Source of the DNA: Demequina lutea | GTDB taxonomy: Bacteria; Actinomycetota; Actinomycetes; Actinomycetales; Demequinaceae | Reading direction: 5' to 3' | Assembly: GCF_013409005.1 (NCBI RefSeq) | Contig: NZ_JACBZO010000001.1 | Span: 1,674,001 to 1,738,000, forward strand | DNA: 64,000 nucleotides | Part shown: piece after piece, positions 25,517 to 36,841 of the stretch | Position numbering within the stretch: position 1 is the stretch's first letter | How the letters are laid out: every line of letters begins with the position of its first letter | Program-made: the position numbers and the translations under genes | Notes under the pieces: generated by a model | What the model was told of the DNA's origin: nothing | What the model saw: the letters and a program-made list of their open reading frames with translations, nothing else | Database searches by the model: none

Positions 25517-25993
25517 ATGAAACCGCACCGCGACAGGGTTGATGCCAAGCGACACATTGCGCTGGTTGCCCACGACAACAAGAAGGTCGAGCTCCTTGAG
25601 TGGGCCAGCTACAACAGGGACACCCTTGCGCCCCACCACCTCTACGCGACGGGCACCACAGGCACGATGCTCGAATACGAGTTGGGTCTGCCCGTCCAGC
25701 GATTCCTTTCTGGCCCGGTCGGCGGCGACCAGCAGATTGGCGCCAAGATCGCCGAGGGCGTCATCGACATGCTCTTCTTCCTGTGGGACCCGCTCGAGGC
25801 GCAACCCCACGATCCGGATGTGAAGGCGCTGCTGCGGCTTGGCGCAGTATGGAATATCCCGATGGCCTCGAACGTGGCCACGGCCGACTTCCTGATCTCG
25901 TCCCCCCTGTTCGCCACCCAGTACGACCGCGTAGTTCCCGACTTCGGTCAGAGGGACTGGCGCGGGGTCACAGGACAAGACGACTCGAGCTAG
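25517..25993 (+). CDS. mgsA: Methylglyoxal synthase
   Basis: Converts dihydroxyacetone phosphate to methylglyoxal plus phosphate, a bypass that relieves sugar-phosphate stress when phosphate is short. 158 aa. All family signatures are present: IALVAHDNKK with the active-site His, GTTGTML, the catalytic Asp in GPVGGDQQIGAKIAEG, then DPLEAQPHDPDVKALLR and NIPMASNVATADF. The ATG at 25517 is preferred because CATACT lies 7 nt upstream. An ATG two codons earlier is equally open, and neither has a ribosome-binding site. It is convergent with sucrose phosphorylase, sharing CTAG at the stops; the two may act on linked sugar-phosphate flux. Confidence 0.95.
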   Translation: MKPHRDRVDAKRHIALVAHDNKKVELLEWASYNRDTLAPHHLYATGTTGTMLEYELGLPVQRFLSGPVGGDQQIGAKIAEGVIDMLFFLWDPLEAQPHDPDVKALLRLGAVWNIPMASNVATADFLISSPLFATQYDRVVPDFGQRDWRGVTGQDDSS

Positions 25994-27486
25994 TCGAGCG
26001 AGGGCGGACTCGCGAGCAGGTCGAAGGTCTGACCCTCCGCTCCTTCGTGAGACCAGGTGATCGAGGCTTCACGACGAGCGAGGTTCACCTCGAGAACCGC
26101 CCACGACTGCCCCGCGCTCCACTTCATCGACATCTCGGAAGCTTCCGCGTCGTGAGAAAAGGCGAACTCGCCGTCGAAGACAGGAAGCGTCGACCGGAAT
26201 TTGCACAGTTCGAGTAGCGCGGCGACCACCGGTCGGCTCACCTCCGTGGCGACCTCGCCGGACGTGTAGTAATGCCTATTGATGTCTCTTCCGACGTGAG
26301 TGCGGCCAAGCAGCTCGGTGTCATTGCGTCCCGCGAGGGCGCCCACGTAGTAGACCTGCGGAATCCCTGGCACGAAGAACTGGATGGCCCTCGCGATCAG
26401 GTACGCGTTCTCGTCGCCGCCCAGGGCATCAAAGTAGGTGCAATTCACCTGGTAAAGGTCCAGGTTGGACGCCGACGCTCCCGTCGCCAAGAGACTCGTC
26501 CCGCCGGAGTTCTGGTGGATCTGCTTGACGAGCGCGTCGAGTTGCGTCGGGGTCAACAGACCCGGACGGTCGATCGCGGTCTGGTCGGCCCCCACGTCAA
26601 TCACGCCGATGCCGTCGTGAGTGTCCAGGACGGTCATGGCGTTCACCGGCCGGATGTCCATCCATCTCGCCAAGGGCGCGCCGTCGCCCGTGCCGAGCGC
26701 ATGCAGGACAAGCGGCGGCAGGGCAAAGTCATAGACCCTGTCCACCGCGGCACCTATGGCGATCTGGCGCTCGAAGTACGAGTGCACCTCAACAAGCACC
26801 TCGACTCCCCTGGCTCGCGCCTTGGCCGTGAAGTCCGCGATGAAGTCAAATGTCGCGTCGGTCATGAAGCACGTGGTGCCCGGGGTCTTGATGGCGTAGC
26901 CGACGGCGTCCAACCGCACCATGGTGACCCCTGCTTGAGCGACGGCCTCGAGAATCGCGTTCAGATAGTCCTGCGCGGCCGGGTGGGAGACGTCGATGTC
27001 GATCTGCTGCGGGGTGAAGGTCGTCCACACAAAGCGTTGTTTGCCACCGACGCGGTAGGGAGTGAAGGGCAGGCCAGGTCGGGGCCGATACACGGTCGTA
27101 AGGTCCGCTTCGGTGGCCCCGTTGGGGAACACCGAGGACATGGTCAGGAACATCCCCGCGTACGGAGACTCGTCGCCCCTGGCACACCAGTCAAGGAAGG
27201 AGGCAGAGGAGGACGAAACGTGGTTCACGATGATGTCGACCATGACATCACCTTGACTGGCTAGGGCGCCGATGCTACCCCAGGTGCCGAGCCGGGGGTC
27301 AACGGACGTGTGGTCGGTGGGGTCAAAGCCTGCATCGGCCCCATCGAAGGGGGTGAAGAACGGAAGCACGTGCACTCCACCGAAGGCGCCATTCCAGGGA
27401 GCGCTCGCCATCAGTGCGGTCAATCCGCCGAGGTCCCCCGCCAAGCGGTCCGCGTATGTGATGAGTTGAACCGCATTGCGCGCCAT
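25990..27486 (-). CDS. Sucrose phosphorylase (GH13)
   Basis: Splits sucrose with phosphate into alpha-D-glucose 1-phosphate and fructose, saving one ATP in catabolism. 498 aa, close in sequence to the Bifidobacterium adolescentis enzyme as I recall it: VQLITYADRL, LPFFTPFDGADAGFDP, and the loop FLTMSSVFPNGATE. The catalytic triad is placed as in that enzyme with an offset of one: nucleophile Asp193 (RLDAVGY), acid/base Glu233 (LVEVHSY), stabiliser Asp291 (LDTHDGIGV). The ATG at 27486 has GGGGAG 9 nt upstream. A TAGGGT -10 box and a 12-bp palindrome at the predicted transcript start suggest repressor control. No transporter or fructokinase gene lies next to it. Confidence 0.95.
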   Translation of the reverse strand: MARNAVQLITYADRLAGDLGGLTALMASAPWNGAFGGVHVLPFFTPFDGADAGFDPTDHTSVDPRLGTWGSIGALASQGDVMVDIIVNHVSSSSASFLDWCARGDESPYAGMFLTMSSVFPNGATEADLTTVYRPRPGLPFTPYRVGGKQRFVWTTFTPQQIDIDVSHPAAQDYLNAILEAVAQAGVTMVRLDAVGYAIKTPGTTCFMTDATFDFIADFTAKARARGVEVLVEVHSYFERQIAIGAAVDRVYDFALPPLVLHALGTGDGAPLARWMDIRPVNAMTVLDTHDGIGVIDVGADQTAIDRPGLLTPTQLDALVKQIHQNSGGTSLLATGASASNLDLYQVNCTYFDALGGDENAYLIARAIQFFVPGIPQVYYVGALAGRNDTELLGRTHVGRDINRHYYTSGEVATEVSRPVVAALLELCKFRSTLPVFDGEFAFSHDAEASEMSMKWSAGQSWAVLEVNLARREASITWSHEGAEGQTFDLLASPPSLD

Positions 27487-27518
27487 TCCAACCACTCCCC
27501 TGAGTCTGCCGTCACGAT

Positions 27519-27540
27519 GTTCGCCCGAACCACAACCCTA
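27519..27540 (-). promoter_or_regulatory. Sucrose phosphorylase promoter with possible operator
   Basis: On the minus strand a TAGGGT -10 box (27535-27540) is followed at the expected transcript start by a palindrome GTTCG-GG-CGAAC (27519-27530). A symmetric site over +1 is a classic repressor position, for example for a LacI-family regulator. The regulator is not in the window. Confidence 0.4.
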
Positions 27541-27569
27541 GGACCTTGACGTCTCGGGTGTACAAACGC

Positions 27570-27603
27570 AAAGGACCCGTCGGCTGTCACCGACGAGTCC
27601 TTT
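27570..27603 (-). terminator. pyk terminator hairpin
   Basis: A 14-position stem (AAAGGAC plus CGTCGG against CCGACG plus GTCCTTT, one C/A mismatch) with a 6-nt loop begins 16 nt after the pyk stop. Confidence 0.75.
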
Positions 27604-27619
27604 GAGCGTTTGCTGGCTG

Positions 27620-29041
27620 CTACTTGCGAACCTGACCGACCTTGTGAACCACGATCGAGTTTGTCGTGCCCGGAATGCCAATGGGCGTACCGGAGACGAT
27701 GACAACGAGGTCGCCATCGACGGCCCTGCCCGTGTCCTTGAGGAGCGAATCAACGATATTGACCATGTCGTCCGTCGTCTCCGCCTTGGGAACGATCGTG
27801 GTCCTGACGCCCCACGACAGTGCCAGACGCTTCTGGGTGTCGGGGTTCGGCGTCAGCGCTAGCATCGGCGTCTCGGGGCGTAGGCGCGACATCCGCTGCG
27901 CGGAGTCCCCGGATTGCGTGAACGTCACGATGTACTTGACATCGAGAGTCTCGGAAATCTCGGCGGCCGCGTGGGTCACGGCGCCACCGCGGGTCTTGGG
28001 GCTAGCCAAGTACGGCGCGATGCGGCTGAACCCCTTCTGCTCGGTGTTCTTGATGATGCGGGCCATCGTCTCCACCGTGATAATCGGGTAGTCGCCAACC
28101 GAGGTCTCGCCCGAGAGCATGACCGCGTCGGCACCATCGAGAATCGCGTTCGCGCAGTCCGAGGTTTCGGCACGCGTTGGCACGGGCGAGTGAGTCATGG
28201 ACTCGAGCACCTGCGTCGCGACGATGACGGGCTTGGCCTGCGAGCGGCACAGCTCAATGGCGCGCTTCTGTACGAGAGGCACGTCCTCAAGCGGAAGCTC
28301 GACACCGAGGTCGCCACGGGCAACCATCACGCCGTCAAAGGCGTCCACGATCTCTTCGAGATTGTCGACAGCCTGGGGCTTCTCGACCTTGGCGATCACG
28401 GGAACGATACGACCCTCTTCGGCCATAATGCGCGCCACATCCGCATAGTCGGCCGCCGAACGCACGAACGACAGCGCGATGAAGTCGGCGCCGAGCTTGA
28501 GGCCCCAACGCAGGTCAGACTCATCCTTCTCGGACATGGCGGGGACCGACACGGCAACGCCGGGAAGGTTGATGCCCTTGTTGTTCGACACGGGACCGGG
28601 AACGATCACCTTGGTCACCACGTCTGTGCCGTCCTTGACCTCCATGACCTCGACGCGGACCTTGCCGTCGTCGATGAGCAGGAAGTCGCCAGCCTTGCAG
28701 TCACCAGCGAGGCCCTTGAACGTCGTACCGCAAATCTCCTTGGTGCCCTCAACCTCGCGTGTGGTGATCGTGAAGATGTCACCCACCGCAAGATCGTGAG
28801 GCCCATCGACGAAGCGCGCAAGGCGGATCTTGGGTCCCTGAAGGTCAACGAGGACCGCGACGTTGCGTCCGGCCTCTGCCGCCGCCTGACGCACGTTCCG
28901 GTACACCTGCTCGTGCTCTTCGGCGCTGCCGTGGCTGCGGTTGATACGGGCAACATCCATGCCCGCCTCCACCAGCAACTTCATCTGGTCCAGCGACGCA
29001 GTCGCGGGGCCGATGGTGCAGACAATCTTCGCGTTTCGCAT
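27620..29041 (-). CDS. pyk: Pyruvate kinase
   Basis: Transfers phosphate from phosphoenolpyruvate to ADP in the last step of glycolysis. 473 aa. The N-terminus MRNAKIVCTIGPAT is typical. The B-domain lies at about 70-170, the catalytic Lys in VIAKVEKPQAV near 215, the signature VARGDLGVELPLEDVPLVQK near 240, and the C-terminal regulatory domain ends with VIVSGTPIGIPGTTN. The ATG at 29041 has both GGAG 4 nt upstream and TAGGTT 7 nt upstream, so it can be started from its own leaderless-type promoter or by readthrough from gltD, 19 nt before it. A hairpin ends the unit. Confidence 0.96.
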   Translation of the reverse strand: MRNAKIVCTIGPATASLDQMKLLVEAGMDVARINRSHGSAEEHEQVYRNVRQAAAEAGRNVAVLVDLQGPKIRLARFVDGPHDLAVGDIFTITTREVEGTKEICGTTFKGLAGDCKAGDFLLIDDGKVRVEVMEVKDGTDVVTKVIVPGPVSNNKGINLPGVAVSVPAMSEKDESDLRWGLKLGADFIALSFVRSAADYADVARIMAEEGRIVPVIAKVEKPQAVDNLEEIVDAFDGVMVARGDLGVELPLEDVPLVQKRAIELCRSQAKPVIVATQVLESMTHSPVPTRAETSDCANAILDGADAVMLSGETSVGDYPIITVETMARIIKNTEQKGFSRIAPYLASPKTRGGAVTHAAAEISETLDVKYIVTFTQSGDSAQRMSRLRPETPMLALTPNPDTQKRLALSWGVRTTIVPKAETTDDMVNIVDSLLKDTGRAVDGDLVVIVSGTPIGIPGTTNSIVVHKVGQVRK

Positions 29042-29060
29042 GTTCTCCAACCTAGGTGTT

Positions 29061-30530
29061 TCAGGCCCGTAGCGAGACGGTTCTCGCCGTCACGGGCGCC
29101 GGAAGCTCGGTGCTTCCGGTGAGGTATGTATCAATTGCCGCGGCTGCGGCGCGTCCTTCAGCGATCGCCCACACCACAAGAGACTGCCCGCGTCCTGCAT
29201 CTCCGGCGACGAAGACGCCGTCGACCGCAGTAGCAAAGGAGTCGTTGCGTGCCACCGTGCCACGGGGCGTAAATCCAATGTGCTCGAGTTGGCTCAACGT
29301 TCCGCGCTCGGGGCCCGTGAATCCCATGGAGATCAACACGAGGTCCGCGGGAATCTCTTGCTCGGAACCGGGAGCAGGCCCGCGCGAACCGTCGGGCATA
29401 ATCTGGGTTTGAGCAAGTCGAATCGTCGTCACCTGCTCGTCCTCGTCGGCGAGAAACTCAATCGTCGATGCAAGGAAGCGACGTTCTCCTCCCTCTTCAT
29501 GCGAAGACGAGATGTCAAAGAGCATCGGATGCGTCGGCCACGGCTGCGATCGCGCGTCCCTTGCTTCCGGCGGCTTCACACCAATGGCAAGAGTCGTCAC
29601 CGACTTGGCTCCCTGGCGCAACGCGGTGCCCAGGCAGTCAGAGCCGGTGTCTCCACCGCCGATGATGATCACGTGCTTGTCCTTTGCGGTGATCTGGCGC
29701 TCGACAGTGTCGCCCGCAGCCACCTTGTTGCCCTGAGTCAGGTACGGCATCGCAAAGTGGATGCCCCTATAGCGTCGCCCAGGAACAGGCAAGTCTCGCG
29801 GGACCGTCGACCCAGTAGCGATGAGAACGGCGTCAAATCGGGCCCGCAGATCGTCCCATGTGACGTCCTTGCCGATCTCGACACCGGTGCGGAAGCGAGT
29901 GCCCTCGGCCTCCATCTGCTCGACGCGCCTGTCGATATGGATCTTTTCCATTTTGAAGTCGGGCACGCCATTGCGCATCAGGCCGCCGATGCGAATGTCG
30001 CGCTCGTACACGGCAACGGTGTGGCCCGCCCTCGTCAGCTGCTGTGCGGCCGCGAGGCCCGAAGGACCGGAGCCAACGACCGCCACCGTTCTTCCAGTCT
30101 GACGTGAAGGCTCGAGCGGCTTGACCAGGCCCCGCCTGAACCCTTCATCGATGATCGAGACCTCGATGTTCTTGATGGTCACCGCGGGTTGGTTGATGCC
30201 AAGCACGCAACTCGACTCGCACGGCGCGGGGCAAATGCGCCCCGTGAACTCCGGGAAGTTGTTGGTCGCATGGAGCCTGTCGAGGGCATCCTCCCACTGG
30301 CCACGGTGCACAAGGTCATTCCATTCGGGAATGAGGTTCCCCAGGGGGCATCCTTGGTGGCAGAACGGCACGCCGCAGTCCATGCATCTACTCGCCTGAC
30401 GGTTGAGCGCCTCAGGGTCGGCGGCAAGCTCGTCCCTGACGTACTTCCAGTCGAGCAATCGCACGGGAACGGGCCTGGGAGGAGGCAACTCCCTTTCACG
30501 ATGCTTCAGGAATCCGCGAAAATCAGCCAC
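29061..30530 (-). CDS. gltD: Glutamate synthase (NADPH) small subunit
   Basis: The beta subunit (489 aa) of GOGAT. It oxidises NADPH on FAD and passes electrons through [4Fe-4S] clusters to GltB. The N-terminal ferredoxin-like part has [19 protein letters not shown] and [15 protein letters not shown] (cluster cysteines). The FAD-binding [13 protein letters not shown] is near residue 145 and the NADPH site [11 protein letters not shown] near 290. [17 protein letters not shown] near 455 is the usual FAD-contact ending. Its start overlaps the gltB 3' end by 8 nt. It lies between gltB and pyk, all on the same strand. Confidence 0.96.
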   Translation of the reverse strand: MADFRGFLKHRERELPPPRPVPVRLLDWKYVRDELAADPEALNRQASRCMDCGVPFCHQGCPLGNLIPEWNDLVHRGQWEDALDRLHATNNFPEFTGRICPAPCESSCVLGINQPAVTIKNIEVSIIDEGFRRGLVKPLEPSRQTGRTVAVVGSGPSGLAAAQQLTRAGHTVAVYERDIRIGGLMRNGVPDFKMEKIHIDRRVEQMEAEGTRFRTGVEIGKDVTWDDLRARFDAVLIATGSTVPRDLPVPGRRYRGIHFAMPYLTQGNKVAAGDTVERQITAKDKHVIIIGGGDTGSDCLGTALRQGAKSVTTLAIGVKPPEARDARSQPWPTHPMLFDISSSHEEGGERRFLASTIEFLADEDEQVTTIRLAQTQIMPDGSRGPAPGSEQEIPADLVLISMGFTGPERGTLSQLEHIGFTPRGTVARNDSFATAVDGVFVAGDAGRGQSLVVWAIAEGRAAAAAIDTYLTGSTELPAPVTARTVSLRA

Positions 30531-33500
30531 GAGTCACCTCCAGGAATTCGGTCCACGCGCCGGGCGCCGACAGGTCGCGTCCACTGGCATCGAGTTCCGC
30601 CAACGCCTCGCGAACCCTCGCATATTGCGCGGGAAGCACGCGGCTGAACCGCTCGACCGACTTCTCCCAGTTGGCAAGCAGTTCTCGTCCCCGCGGAGAG
30701 TCAGTCTCTTCGACGTGCTTCTCAACCAAGGTACGGACGATGACCGTGTCTTCCTCATCGAGCGCGCTCACAGTGAGTTCGCCGGAGGCGAGCGCCTCCT
30801 TGTTGACGCGCTCCGTCCTGATGTCGAGCACGTAGGCGGTGCCGCCTGACATACCGGCACCGAAATTGCGGCCCGTGCGACCGAGCACCACGGCGATTCC
30901 GCCGGTCATGTACTCGAGCGCATGGTCGCCGACGCCCTCCACGACCGCCGACGCACCGGAGTTGCGGACCAAGAAGCGCTCCCCGACTTGACCGCGCAGG
31001 AAGATCTCTCCGCTCGTCGCGCCATAGCCGATCACGTTGCCCGCGATCACGTCGAGGGCATCGTTCAGTGCCGCGGATCGATCCGGCCTCACGATGACCC
31101 TGCCGCCGGAGAGGCCCTTGGCAACGTAGTCATTCGCGTCTCCCTCGAGGCGCAAGGTCACGCCACGCGGCAAGAACGCACCGAAGGACTGGCCTGCCGA
31201 ACCCACACACTGGACCGAAATCGTGTCGTCGGGAAGGCCCTCACCCCTATAGCGACGAGTGACCTCGTATCCAAGCATCGTGCCAATCGTGCGGTTCGTG
31301 TTGCGAACGTCGCGCGTCAGCACGACCGGTTCTCCTGTTTCGAGCGCCGTCTTCGCCTCCGCGATGAGTCCGACGTCGAGCGCCGCGTCGAGTCCGTGAT
31401 CTTGAGCGACGGACTGGTGCAATGCGCTCCCCGGCTGGGGCACGGCCAGGATGGGACTCAGGTCGAGGCCTTGAGCCTTCCAGTGGTCCACCGCGGCGCG
31501 AGTGTCGAGAAGTTCGACGTGGCCGACCGCCTCCTCAATCGAGCGGAACCCAAGAGCCGCAAGCTGCTCACGCACCTGCTGAGCCATGAACTCGAAGAAG
31601 GTCTCGACGAACTCGGGCTTCCCGCTGAAGCGCTCACGCAATTCGGGGTTCTGCGTGGCGACTCCCACGGGGCACGTGTCCTTGTGGCACACGCGCATCA
31701 TGATGCATCCCGACACGACAAGGGGCGTGGTCGCGAAACCGAACTCCTCGGCACCAAGAAGTATCGCGACCATGACGTCGCGGCCCGTCTTGAGCTGACC
31801 GTCGACCTGCACGACGATGCGGTCACGAAGGTCATTGCGCACGAGGGTTTGCTGGGTATCGGCCAGCCCTATCTCCCACGGCGCCCCCGCATGCTTGAGC
31901 GAGTTGAGCGGGCTCGCGCCCGTACCTCCGTCTGATCCCGAAATGAGCACCACATCGGACTTGCATTTGGCAACGCCCGCGGCGATCGTGCCGACCCCCA
32001 CTTCAGACACGAGCTTGGTGTGAATTCGCGCCCTCGGGTTCGAGTTCTTGAGGTCGTGGATCAACTGCTTGAGGTCTTCGATCGAGTAGATATCGTGGTG
32101 AGGAGGCGGGGAAATGAGGCCGACGCCGGGCGTTGAGTGCCTCGTTTCCGCGATCCACGGATATACCTTCTCGGCCGGTAGCTGGCCGCCCTCGCCGGGC
32201 TTGGCGCCTTGAGCGAGCTTGATCTGGAGGTCGTCTGCGTTCACCAAGTACTCGCTCGTCACGCCAAAGCGTCCGGACGCCACTTGCTTGATGGCGCTGC
32301 GCCTCTTCGGGTCGTACAGACGCTCTCGTGCCTCGCCGCCCTCGCCGGTGTTGGACTTGCCACCGAGTTTGTTCATTGCCATCGCGAGGGTCTCGTGCGC
32401 TTCCCTGGAAATGGAGCCGTAGGACATCGCGCCCGTGGTGAAACGCTTGTAGATGTCGCGCTGGTGTTCGACCTCTTCGATGGGCACTGGCGGCCTGTCG
32501 GATTTGATCTCGAACAGACCTCGCAAGGTCATCAGTCGTTTTGCCTGGCTGTTGACCCGTTCCGTGTACTCGTTGAAGACGGCATATTGGCGCGTCCTGG
32601 TCGAGTGCTGAAGCTTGAACACCGTCTCGGGGTCAAACAAATGCTCCTCGCCCTCGCGACGCCACTGATACTCGCCGCCGACGTTGAGCCTGCGGTGAGC
32701 GGGTCGCTGTCCGGACGCCGGGTAGGCATCGGCGTGCCTGTCCGCGACCTCGCGTGCGATCACATCGAGACCGACGCCGTCGATCTGGCTTGGCGTGCCC
32801 GCGAAGTGGCGATCGACAAGCTCTCGCGAGAGTCCGATGGCCTCAAAGATCTGAGCACCACGGTACGAGGCAATCGTCGAGATGCCCATCTTCGACATGA
32901 TCTTGAGAACACCTTTGCCGAGCGCCTTGATCAGGTTCTTGACGGCCTTCTCGGCTGTGATGTCGGTGATGTACCCACGAGCCACGAGGTCTTCGACCGT
33001 TTCCATGGCCAAATACGGGTTCACGGCGCCAACGCCGTAGCCGATCAGCAGCGCAACGTGGTGAACCTCGCGCACGTCACCGGCCTCCACCACCAGGGAG
33101 ACCTGGGTGCGGTTGTGGTTCCTGACCAAATGGTGGTGAACGGCGGAGGTGAGCAACAGGGACGGGATCGGCGCGAAGTCCGCGTCCGAGTCTCTGTCAG
33201 ACAGGATGAGGAAGCTCACGCCGTCGTCGAGGGCCTTATCGACCTCGACGAAGATTGCTTCGAGGCGCGATTCAAGCCCCGCCCCACCGTCGTCGACCTT
33301 GTACAGGCCCTGGATGCGGCGCGACGAGAAGATGCCCTTAAGTTTGGGATCCGCATCAATGTGGATGATCTTGGCTAGCTCGTCGTTGTCGATGACGGGG
33401 AAGTCCAGCGTCACCTTGCGCGCGTGCTCAGGAATGCCCTCGAGAAGGTTCGGCTCGGGGCCGATCGCTCCGCCGATGGCCGTCACGATCTCTTCTCGGA

Positions 33501-35058
33501 TCGAGTCGAGCGGCGGGTTGGTCACCTGCGCGAACATCTGGGTGAAGTAGTCGAATAGCAGCTTGGGGCGCTTCGAAAGCACGGCAATCGGGGTATCGGA
33601 GCCCATCGCCCCAATTGGCTCGGCGCCGGCCTTCGCCATCGGCTCGATAAGAACCTTGAGCTCTTCCTCCGTGTAGCCAAACGTGCGCTGCCTGCGCACC
33701 ACGGAAGATCGTGAGTGCGAGATGTGTTCCCTGTCGGGAAGGTTTGCCAGGCGCACTGCGTGGCGTTCGACCCACTCCTCGTAGGGGTGTTCCGCGGCAA
33801 GTGCCGTCTTGACCTCATCGTCCTCGACGATGCGGCCGGCCGCGGTGTCGACCAAAAGCATGCGCCCTGGTTGCAGGCGTCCCTTTCGGACGACATCGGC
33901 GGGGTCGATGTCGAGCAGCCCAGCCTCAGAGCCACACACCACGAGACCGTCCGAGGTCACCCAGAAGCGACCCGGACGCAAGCCGTTGCGGTCGAGGGTC
34001 GCCCCGATCAGGGTGCCGTCGGTGAAGTGCAATGCGGCCGGGCCATCCCATGGCTCGACCAGCGACGAGTGGTACTCATAGAACGCGCGACGCGACGGGT
34101 CCATCTCGGTGTTGTTCTGCCACGCCTCAGGCATCATCATGAGCACCGCGTGCGGCAGGCTACGCCCCGCGAGGTGCAGGAGCTCGAGCACCTCGTCGAA
34201 CGAGGCCGTGTCCGATGCGGAGGGTGAACACACCGGCAGGAGATCCTTGATCTCACCGAGGAGATCGGACTTGAGCTTGCCCTCGCGCGCGGCCATCCAG
34301 TTGCGGTTACCTCGAACCGTGTTGATCTCGCCGTTGTGCGCGATCAGACGCAAAGGCTGGGCGAGTGGCCACGACGGGAAGGTGTTCGTTGAGAAGCGCG
34401 AGTGCACCAAGGCAAGTTCCGACGCGAACAACGGGTCCAGCAGATCAGGAAACACCTGCTCCAGCTGGTAGGTCGTGAGCATGCCCTTGTAGGTGAGCGT
34501 GCGAGCCGACAGCGACGCGAAGAACGGGCCGCCTTGGTGGTCTGCGCGCTTGCGGACTCGGTACAGCCTGCGGTCGAGATCAATTCCGGTGAGCTTCTCC
34601 GCGACGACGAAGACTTGGCGGAAGGTTGGTGCGGCAGCCCGGGCCAACGGCCCGATCGGATCCAGGTTGACGGGGACGTCTCGCCAGCCAAGCACAACGG
34701 CGCCCTCGGCGCTCGCGGCCGCCTCGAAAGCGGCGACCTCCTGAGCCTCTTTGCCAGGTGTGAGGAAGGCGATGCCAACCCCATACATGCCCGCATCGGG
34801 AAGATCAAAGTCCGTCACCGACTGCAAGAACGCGTGCGGAATCTGCGTCAGGATGCCGGCGCCGTCACCCGTCTCGGTCTCGGCCCCCACCCCGCTGCGA
34901 TGCTGCAGGTTCTTGAGGGCTGTGAGCCCCTTGTCGACGATGTCACGTCCCGCATGTCCACGCAGAGTCGCTACAAAGGCCACGCCGCAAGCGTCGTGCT
35001 CGAAGGAGGGGTCATAGAGCCCCTCCGAGGGCCATTCACCCCCGTGATGCGTCGTCAT
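30523..35058 (-). CDS. gltB: Glutamate synthase large subunit
   Basis: The 1511-aa alpha subunit of GOGAT makes two glutamates from glutamine and 2-oxoglutarate. The class II amidotransferase domain begins after a short propeptide: the catalytic Cys is Cys24 in HDACGVAF, exposed after cleavage. A central domain is followed by the FMN synthase domain (about 850-1200) with the long [25 protein letters not shown] loop (split here) and the [3Fe-4S] site [13 protein letters not shown] near 1120. The C-terminal beta-helix GXGXG domain (about 1240-1480) includes [13 protein letters not shown] lies 8 nt before the ATG. It overlaps gltD by 8 nt. A 119-bp gap separates it from lgt. Confidence 0.97.
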   Translation of the reverse strand: MTTHHGGEWPSEGLYDPSFEHDACGVAFVATLRGHAGRDIVDKGLTALKNLQHRSGVGAETETGDGAGILTQIPHAFLQSVTDFDLPDAGMYGVGIAFLTPGKEAQEVAAFEAAASAEGAVVLGWRDVPVNLDPIGPLARAAAPTFRQVFVVAEKLTGIDLDRRLYRVRKRADHQGGPFFASLSARTLTYKGMLTTYQLEQVFPDLLDPLFASELALVHSRFSTNTFPSWPLAQPLRLIAHNGEINTVRGNRNWMAAREGKLKSDLLGEIKDLLPVCSPSASDTASFDEVLELLHLAGRSLPHAVLMMMPEAWQNNTEMDPSRRAFYEYHSSLVEPWDGPAALHFTDGTLIGATLDRNGLRPGRFWVTSDGLVVCGSEAGLLDIDPADVVRKGRLQPGRMLLVDTAAGRIVEDDEVKTALAAEHPYEEWVERHAVRLANLPDREHISHSRSSVVRRQRTFGYTEEELKVLIEPMAKAGAEPIGAMGSDTPIAVLSKRPKLLFDYFTQMFAQVTNPPLDSIREEIVTAIGGAIGPEPNLLEGIPEHARKVTLDFPVIDNDELAKIIHIDADPKLKGIFSSRRIQGLYKVDDGGAGLESRLEAIFVEVDKALDDGVSFLILSDRDSDADFAPIPSLLLTSAVHHHLVRNHNRTQVSLVVEAGDVREVHHVALLIGYGVGAVNPYLAMETVEDLVARGYITDITAEKAVKNLIKALGKGVLKIMSKMGISTIASYRGAQIFEAIGLSRELVDRHFAGTPSQIDGVGLDVIAREVADRHADAYPASGQRPAHRRLNVGGEYQWRREGEEHLFDPETVFKLQHSTRTRQYAVFNEYTERVNSQAKRLMTLRGLFEIKSDRPPVPIEEVEHQRDIYKRFTTGAMSYGSISREAHETLAMAMNKLGGKSNTGEGGEARERLYDPKRRSAIKQVASGRFGVTSEYLVNADDLQIKLAQGAKPGEGGQLPAEKVYPWIAETRHSTPGVGLISPPPHHDIYSIEDLKQLIHDLKNSNPRARIHTKLVSEVGVGTIAAGVAKCKSDVVLISGSDGGTGASPLNSLKHAGAPWEIGLADTQQTLVRNDLRDRIVVQVDGQLKTGRDVMVAILLGAEEFGFATTPLVVSGCIMMRVCHKDTCPVGVATQNPELRERFSGKPEFVETFFEFMAQQVREQLAALGFRSIEEAVGHVELLDTRAAVDHWKAQGLDLSPILAVPQPGSALHQSVAQDHGLDAALDVGLIAEAKTALETGEPVVLTRDVRNTNRTIGTMLGYEVTRRYRGEGLPDDTISVQCVGSAGQSFGAFLPRGVTLRLEGDANDYVAKGLSGGRVIVRPDRSAALNDALDVIAGNVIGYGATSGEIFLRGQVGERFLVRNSGASAVVEGVGDHALEYMTGGIAVVLGRTGRNFGAGMSGGTAYVLDIRTERVNKEALASGELTVSALDEEDTVIVRTLVEKHVEETDSPRGRELLANWEKSVERFSRVLPAQYARVREALAELDASGRDLSAPGAWTEFLEVTRG

Positions 35059-35177
35059 TACACCGTCCTTTACCGTTCCGGCGCCTAGCCGCGAACCTCA
35101 GTCGTTTCGGGGCGCCGTCGACCCGGTGTACACACGATCATTGAGACTACCCCGTCCGCGTGTAGCGAACGGGCGCC

Positions 35178-36044
35178 TCAGTCCTTGACGACGTCGGCGC
35201 GCGGGGTTGCCGCAAGCTCGGCTCGAGGAACTTGGTCGCTTCGCTTCTGGCGGGCGCCGAGCAAGAAGAACATCACGATGGCGAGCGTCAGCACGACCAT
35301 CGAAACCCAAACATTGATGCGCAGGCCACCCACATGGACGGCGGTGTCGATGCGCATCGTCTCGATCCAGAAACGACCGGACACGTACACCACCACGTAG
35401 AGCCAGAACGTCCTGCTACCACGCAGGTCAAACCTTCTGTCGAGGTAAATGATGAGCGCCGCCCCGGCAAGGTTCCACAGCAATTCGTACAGGAACGTGG
35501 GGTGGAACGTCGCGAATTGTGTGTAGCCGACAGGCCTGAACTGAGGGGCGATCTGCAGCGCCCACGGGACGTCGGTGGGCCTGCCGAACAGTTCCTGGTT
35601 GAAATAGTTACCCATCCGGCCAATGGCCTGAGCCACCAAAATTCCGGGTGCTGCGGCATCCAAAAATGTCACGAACGAGACGTGATGCCTGCGGGCGCCG
35701 ATGAGCGCTCCGACAGTTCCGAGGGCGATCGCGCCCCAGATGCCGAGGCCACCCTCCCAAATCTTGAACGCATTGAGCGGGTGCCCTCCGGCGCCGAAGT
35801 ACGGCCCAGGCGTGCTGATCACGTGATAGAGGCGGCCGCCGACGATCCCAAAGGGGATCGCCCAGAAGGCGACATCGCCGACCACCTGGGAGTCTCCCCC
35901 GCGTTCTACCCAACGCTTGGTAGTGAGCCACAGCGCGAAGAAGATTCCCGCCAGGATCCACAGCGAGTATGCACGAATCGTCAGTGGGCCGACGGACCAG
36001 GCGGCCCAACTCTCGGGTGGGCTGGGGAAGGACGTGAAGATCAT
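35178..36044 (-). CDS. lgt: Prolipoprotein diacylglyceryl transferase
   Basis: Transfers diacylglyceryl from phosphatidylglycerol to the lipobox Cys of prelipoproteins, the first step of lipoprotein maturation, in the cytoplasmic membrane. 288 aa with seven hydrophobic segments. The Lgt signature GRMGNYFNQELFGRPT (about residues 142-157) and the earlier GGRLYHV are present. Likely clients in this window are livK and the FKBP lipoprotein. The ATG overlaps the trpA stop (ATGA), so it is coupled to the trp genes, an arrangement common in actinobacteria. The C-terminal tail is charged and poorly conserved. Confidence 0.95.
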   Translation of the reverse strand: MIFTSFPSPPESWAAWSVGPLTIRAYSLWILAGIFFALWLTTKRWVERGGDSQVVGDVAFWAIPFGIVGGRLYHVISTPGPYFGAGGHPLNAFKIWEGGLGIWGAIALGTVGALIGARRHHVSFVTFLDAAAPGILVAQAIGRMGNYFNQELFGRPTDVPWALQIAPQFRPVGYTQFATFHPTFLYELLWNLAGAALIIYLDRRFDLRGSRTFWLYVVVYVSGRFWIETMRIDTAVHVGGLRINVWVSMVVLTLAIVMFFLLGARQKRSDQVPRAELAATPRADVVKD

Positions 36045-36841
36045 GATTCGCGCCTTACTCCGCGTGCCAGCTCGCGAGTCTTGGCGCGCAGCGCATCGAG
36101 CGCCGCACTCTCGTCGTCATCATCGATGAGGCAACGTACCAGCGCTGATCCCACGATGACGCCGTCCGCGTAGCGAGCCACCTCGGCCGCCTGGACGCCA
36201 TTCGAAACGCCCAGACCGACGCACACACGGGGCGCTCCCGCCGCGCGTGTCGCCGCCACCAACTGCTCCGCTCCCCCGCCGACGGTCGCCCGCTCCCCCG
36301 TCACGCCCATGAGGGAGGCCGCATAGACGAAGCCCGACGTCTCGCGGGCCGTCATGTGCAAGCGCTCATTCGTCGAACTCGGTGCGACCAAGAAGATCGT
36401 GTCGAGGGACCGTGACCTGGCCACCTCGAGCCACCCACCCGCCGCATCGGGAGTCAGATCAGGAGTAATCGCCCCAGACCCTCCCGCTGACACTAGGTCG
36501 TCGGCGAACCGCTCGAGCCCATACTGCAACATCGGGTTGAAGTAACTCATCACGACCACGGGCGCGCCCGCGTCGACGACCGCGCGTACCGCGGTGAAGG
36601 CGTCTGCGACCTGAGAACCCCGCTCAAGCGCCTTCTCGGCAGCCCGCTGAATAACGGGGCCATCCATGACTGGGTCCGAATACGGCAGGCCCACCTCGAC
36701 GATGTCGACCCCGGCCTCGACCATCACGGTCATGGCGCGTATCGACCGCTCCACGGTGGGAAAACCCACGGGCAAATACCCGATGAGGGCGGAGCGGCCC
36801 TCAGCCTTGATGGCATCGAGGCGATCGGTGAGGTGACTCAC
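36041..36841 (-). CDS. trpA: Tryptophan synthase alpha chain
   Basis: Cleaves indole-3-glycerol phosphate to indole and glyceraldehyde 3-phosphate; indole is channelled to TrpB. 266 aa TIM barrel. The catalytic Glu is in [17 protein letters not shown] (the EVG Glu, near residue 48) and the catalytic Asp is in [11 protein letters not shown], the position that is PDLP in most enzymes. The phosphate loop [10 protein letters not shown] is near 210. The GTG start overlaps the trpB stop (GTGA) and the stop overlaps the lgt start, so it is coupled on both sides. Confidence 0.96.
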   Translation of the reverse strand: MSHLTDRLDAIKAEGRSALIGYLPVGFPTVERSIRAMTVMVEAGVDIVEVGLPYSDPVMDGPVIQRAAEKALERGSQVADAFTAVRAVVDAGAPVVVMSYFNPMLQYGLERFADDLVSAGGSGAITPDLTPDAAGGWLEVARSRSLDTIFLVAPSSTNERLHMTARETSGFVYAASLMGVTGERATVGGGAEQLVAATRAAGAPRVCVGLGVSNGVQAAEVARYADGVIVGSALVRCLIDDDDESAALDALRAKTRELARGVRRES

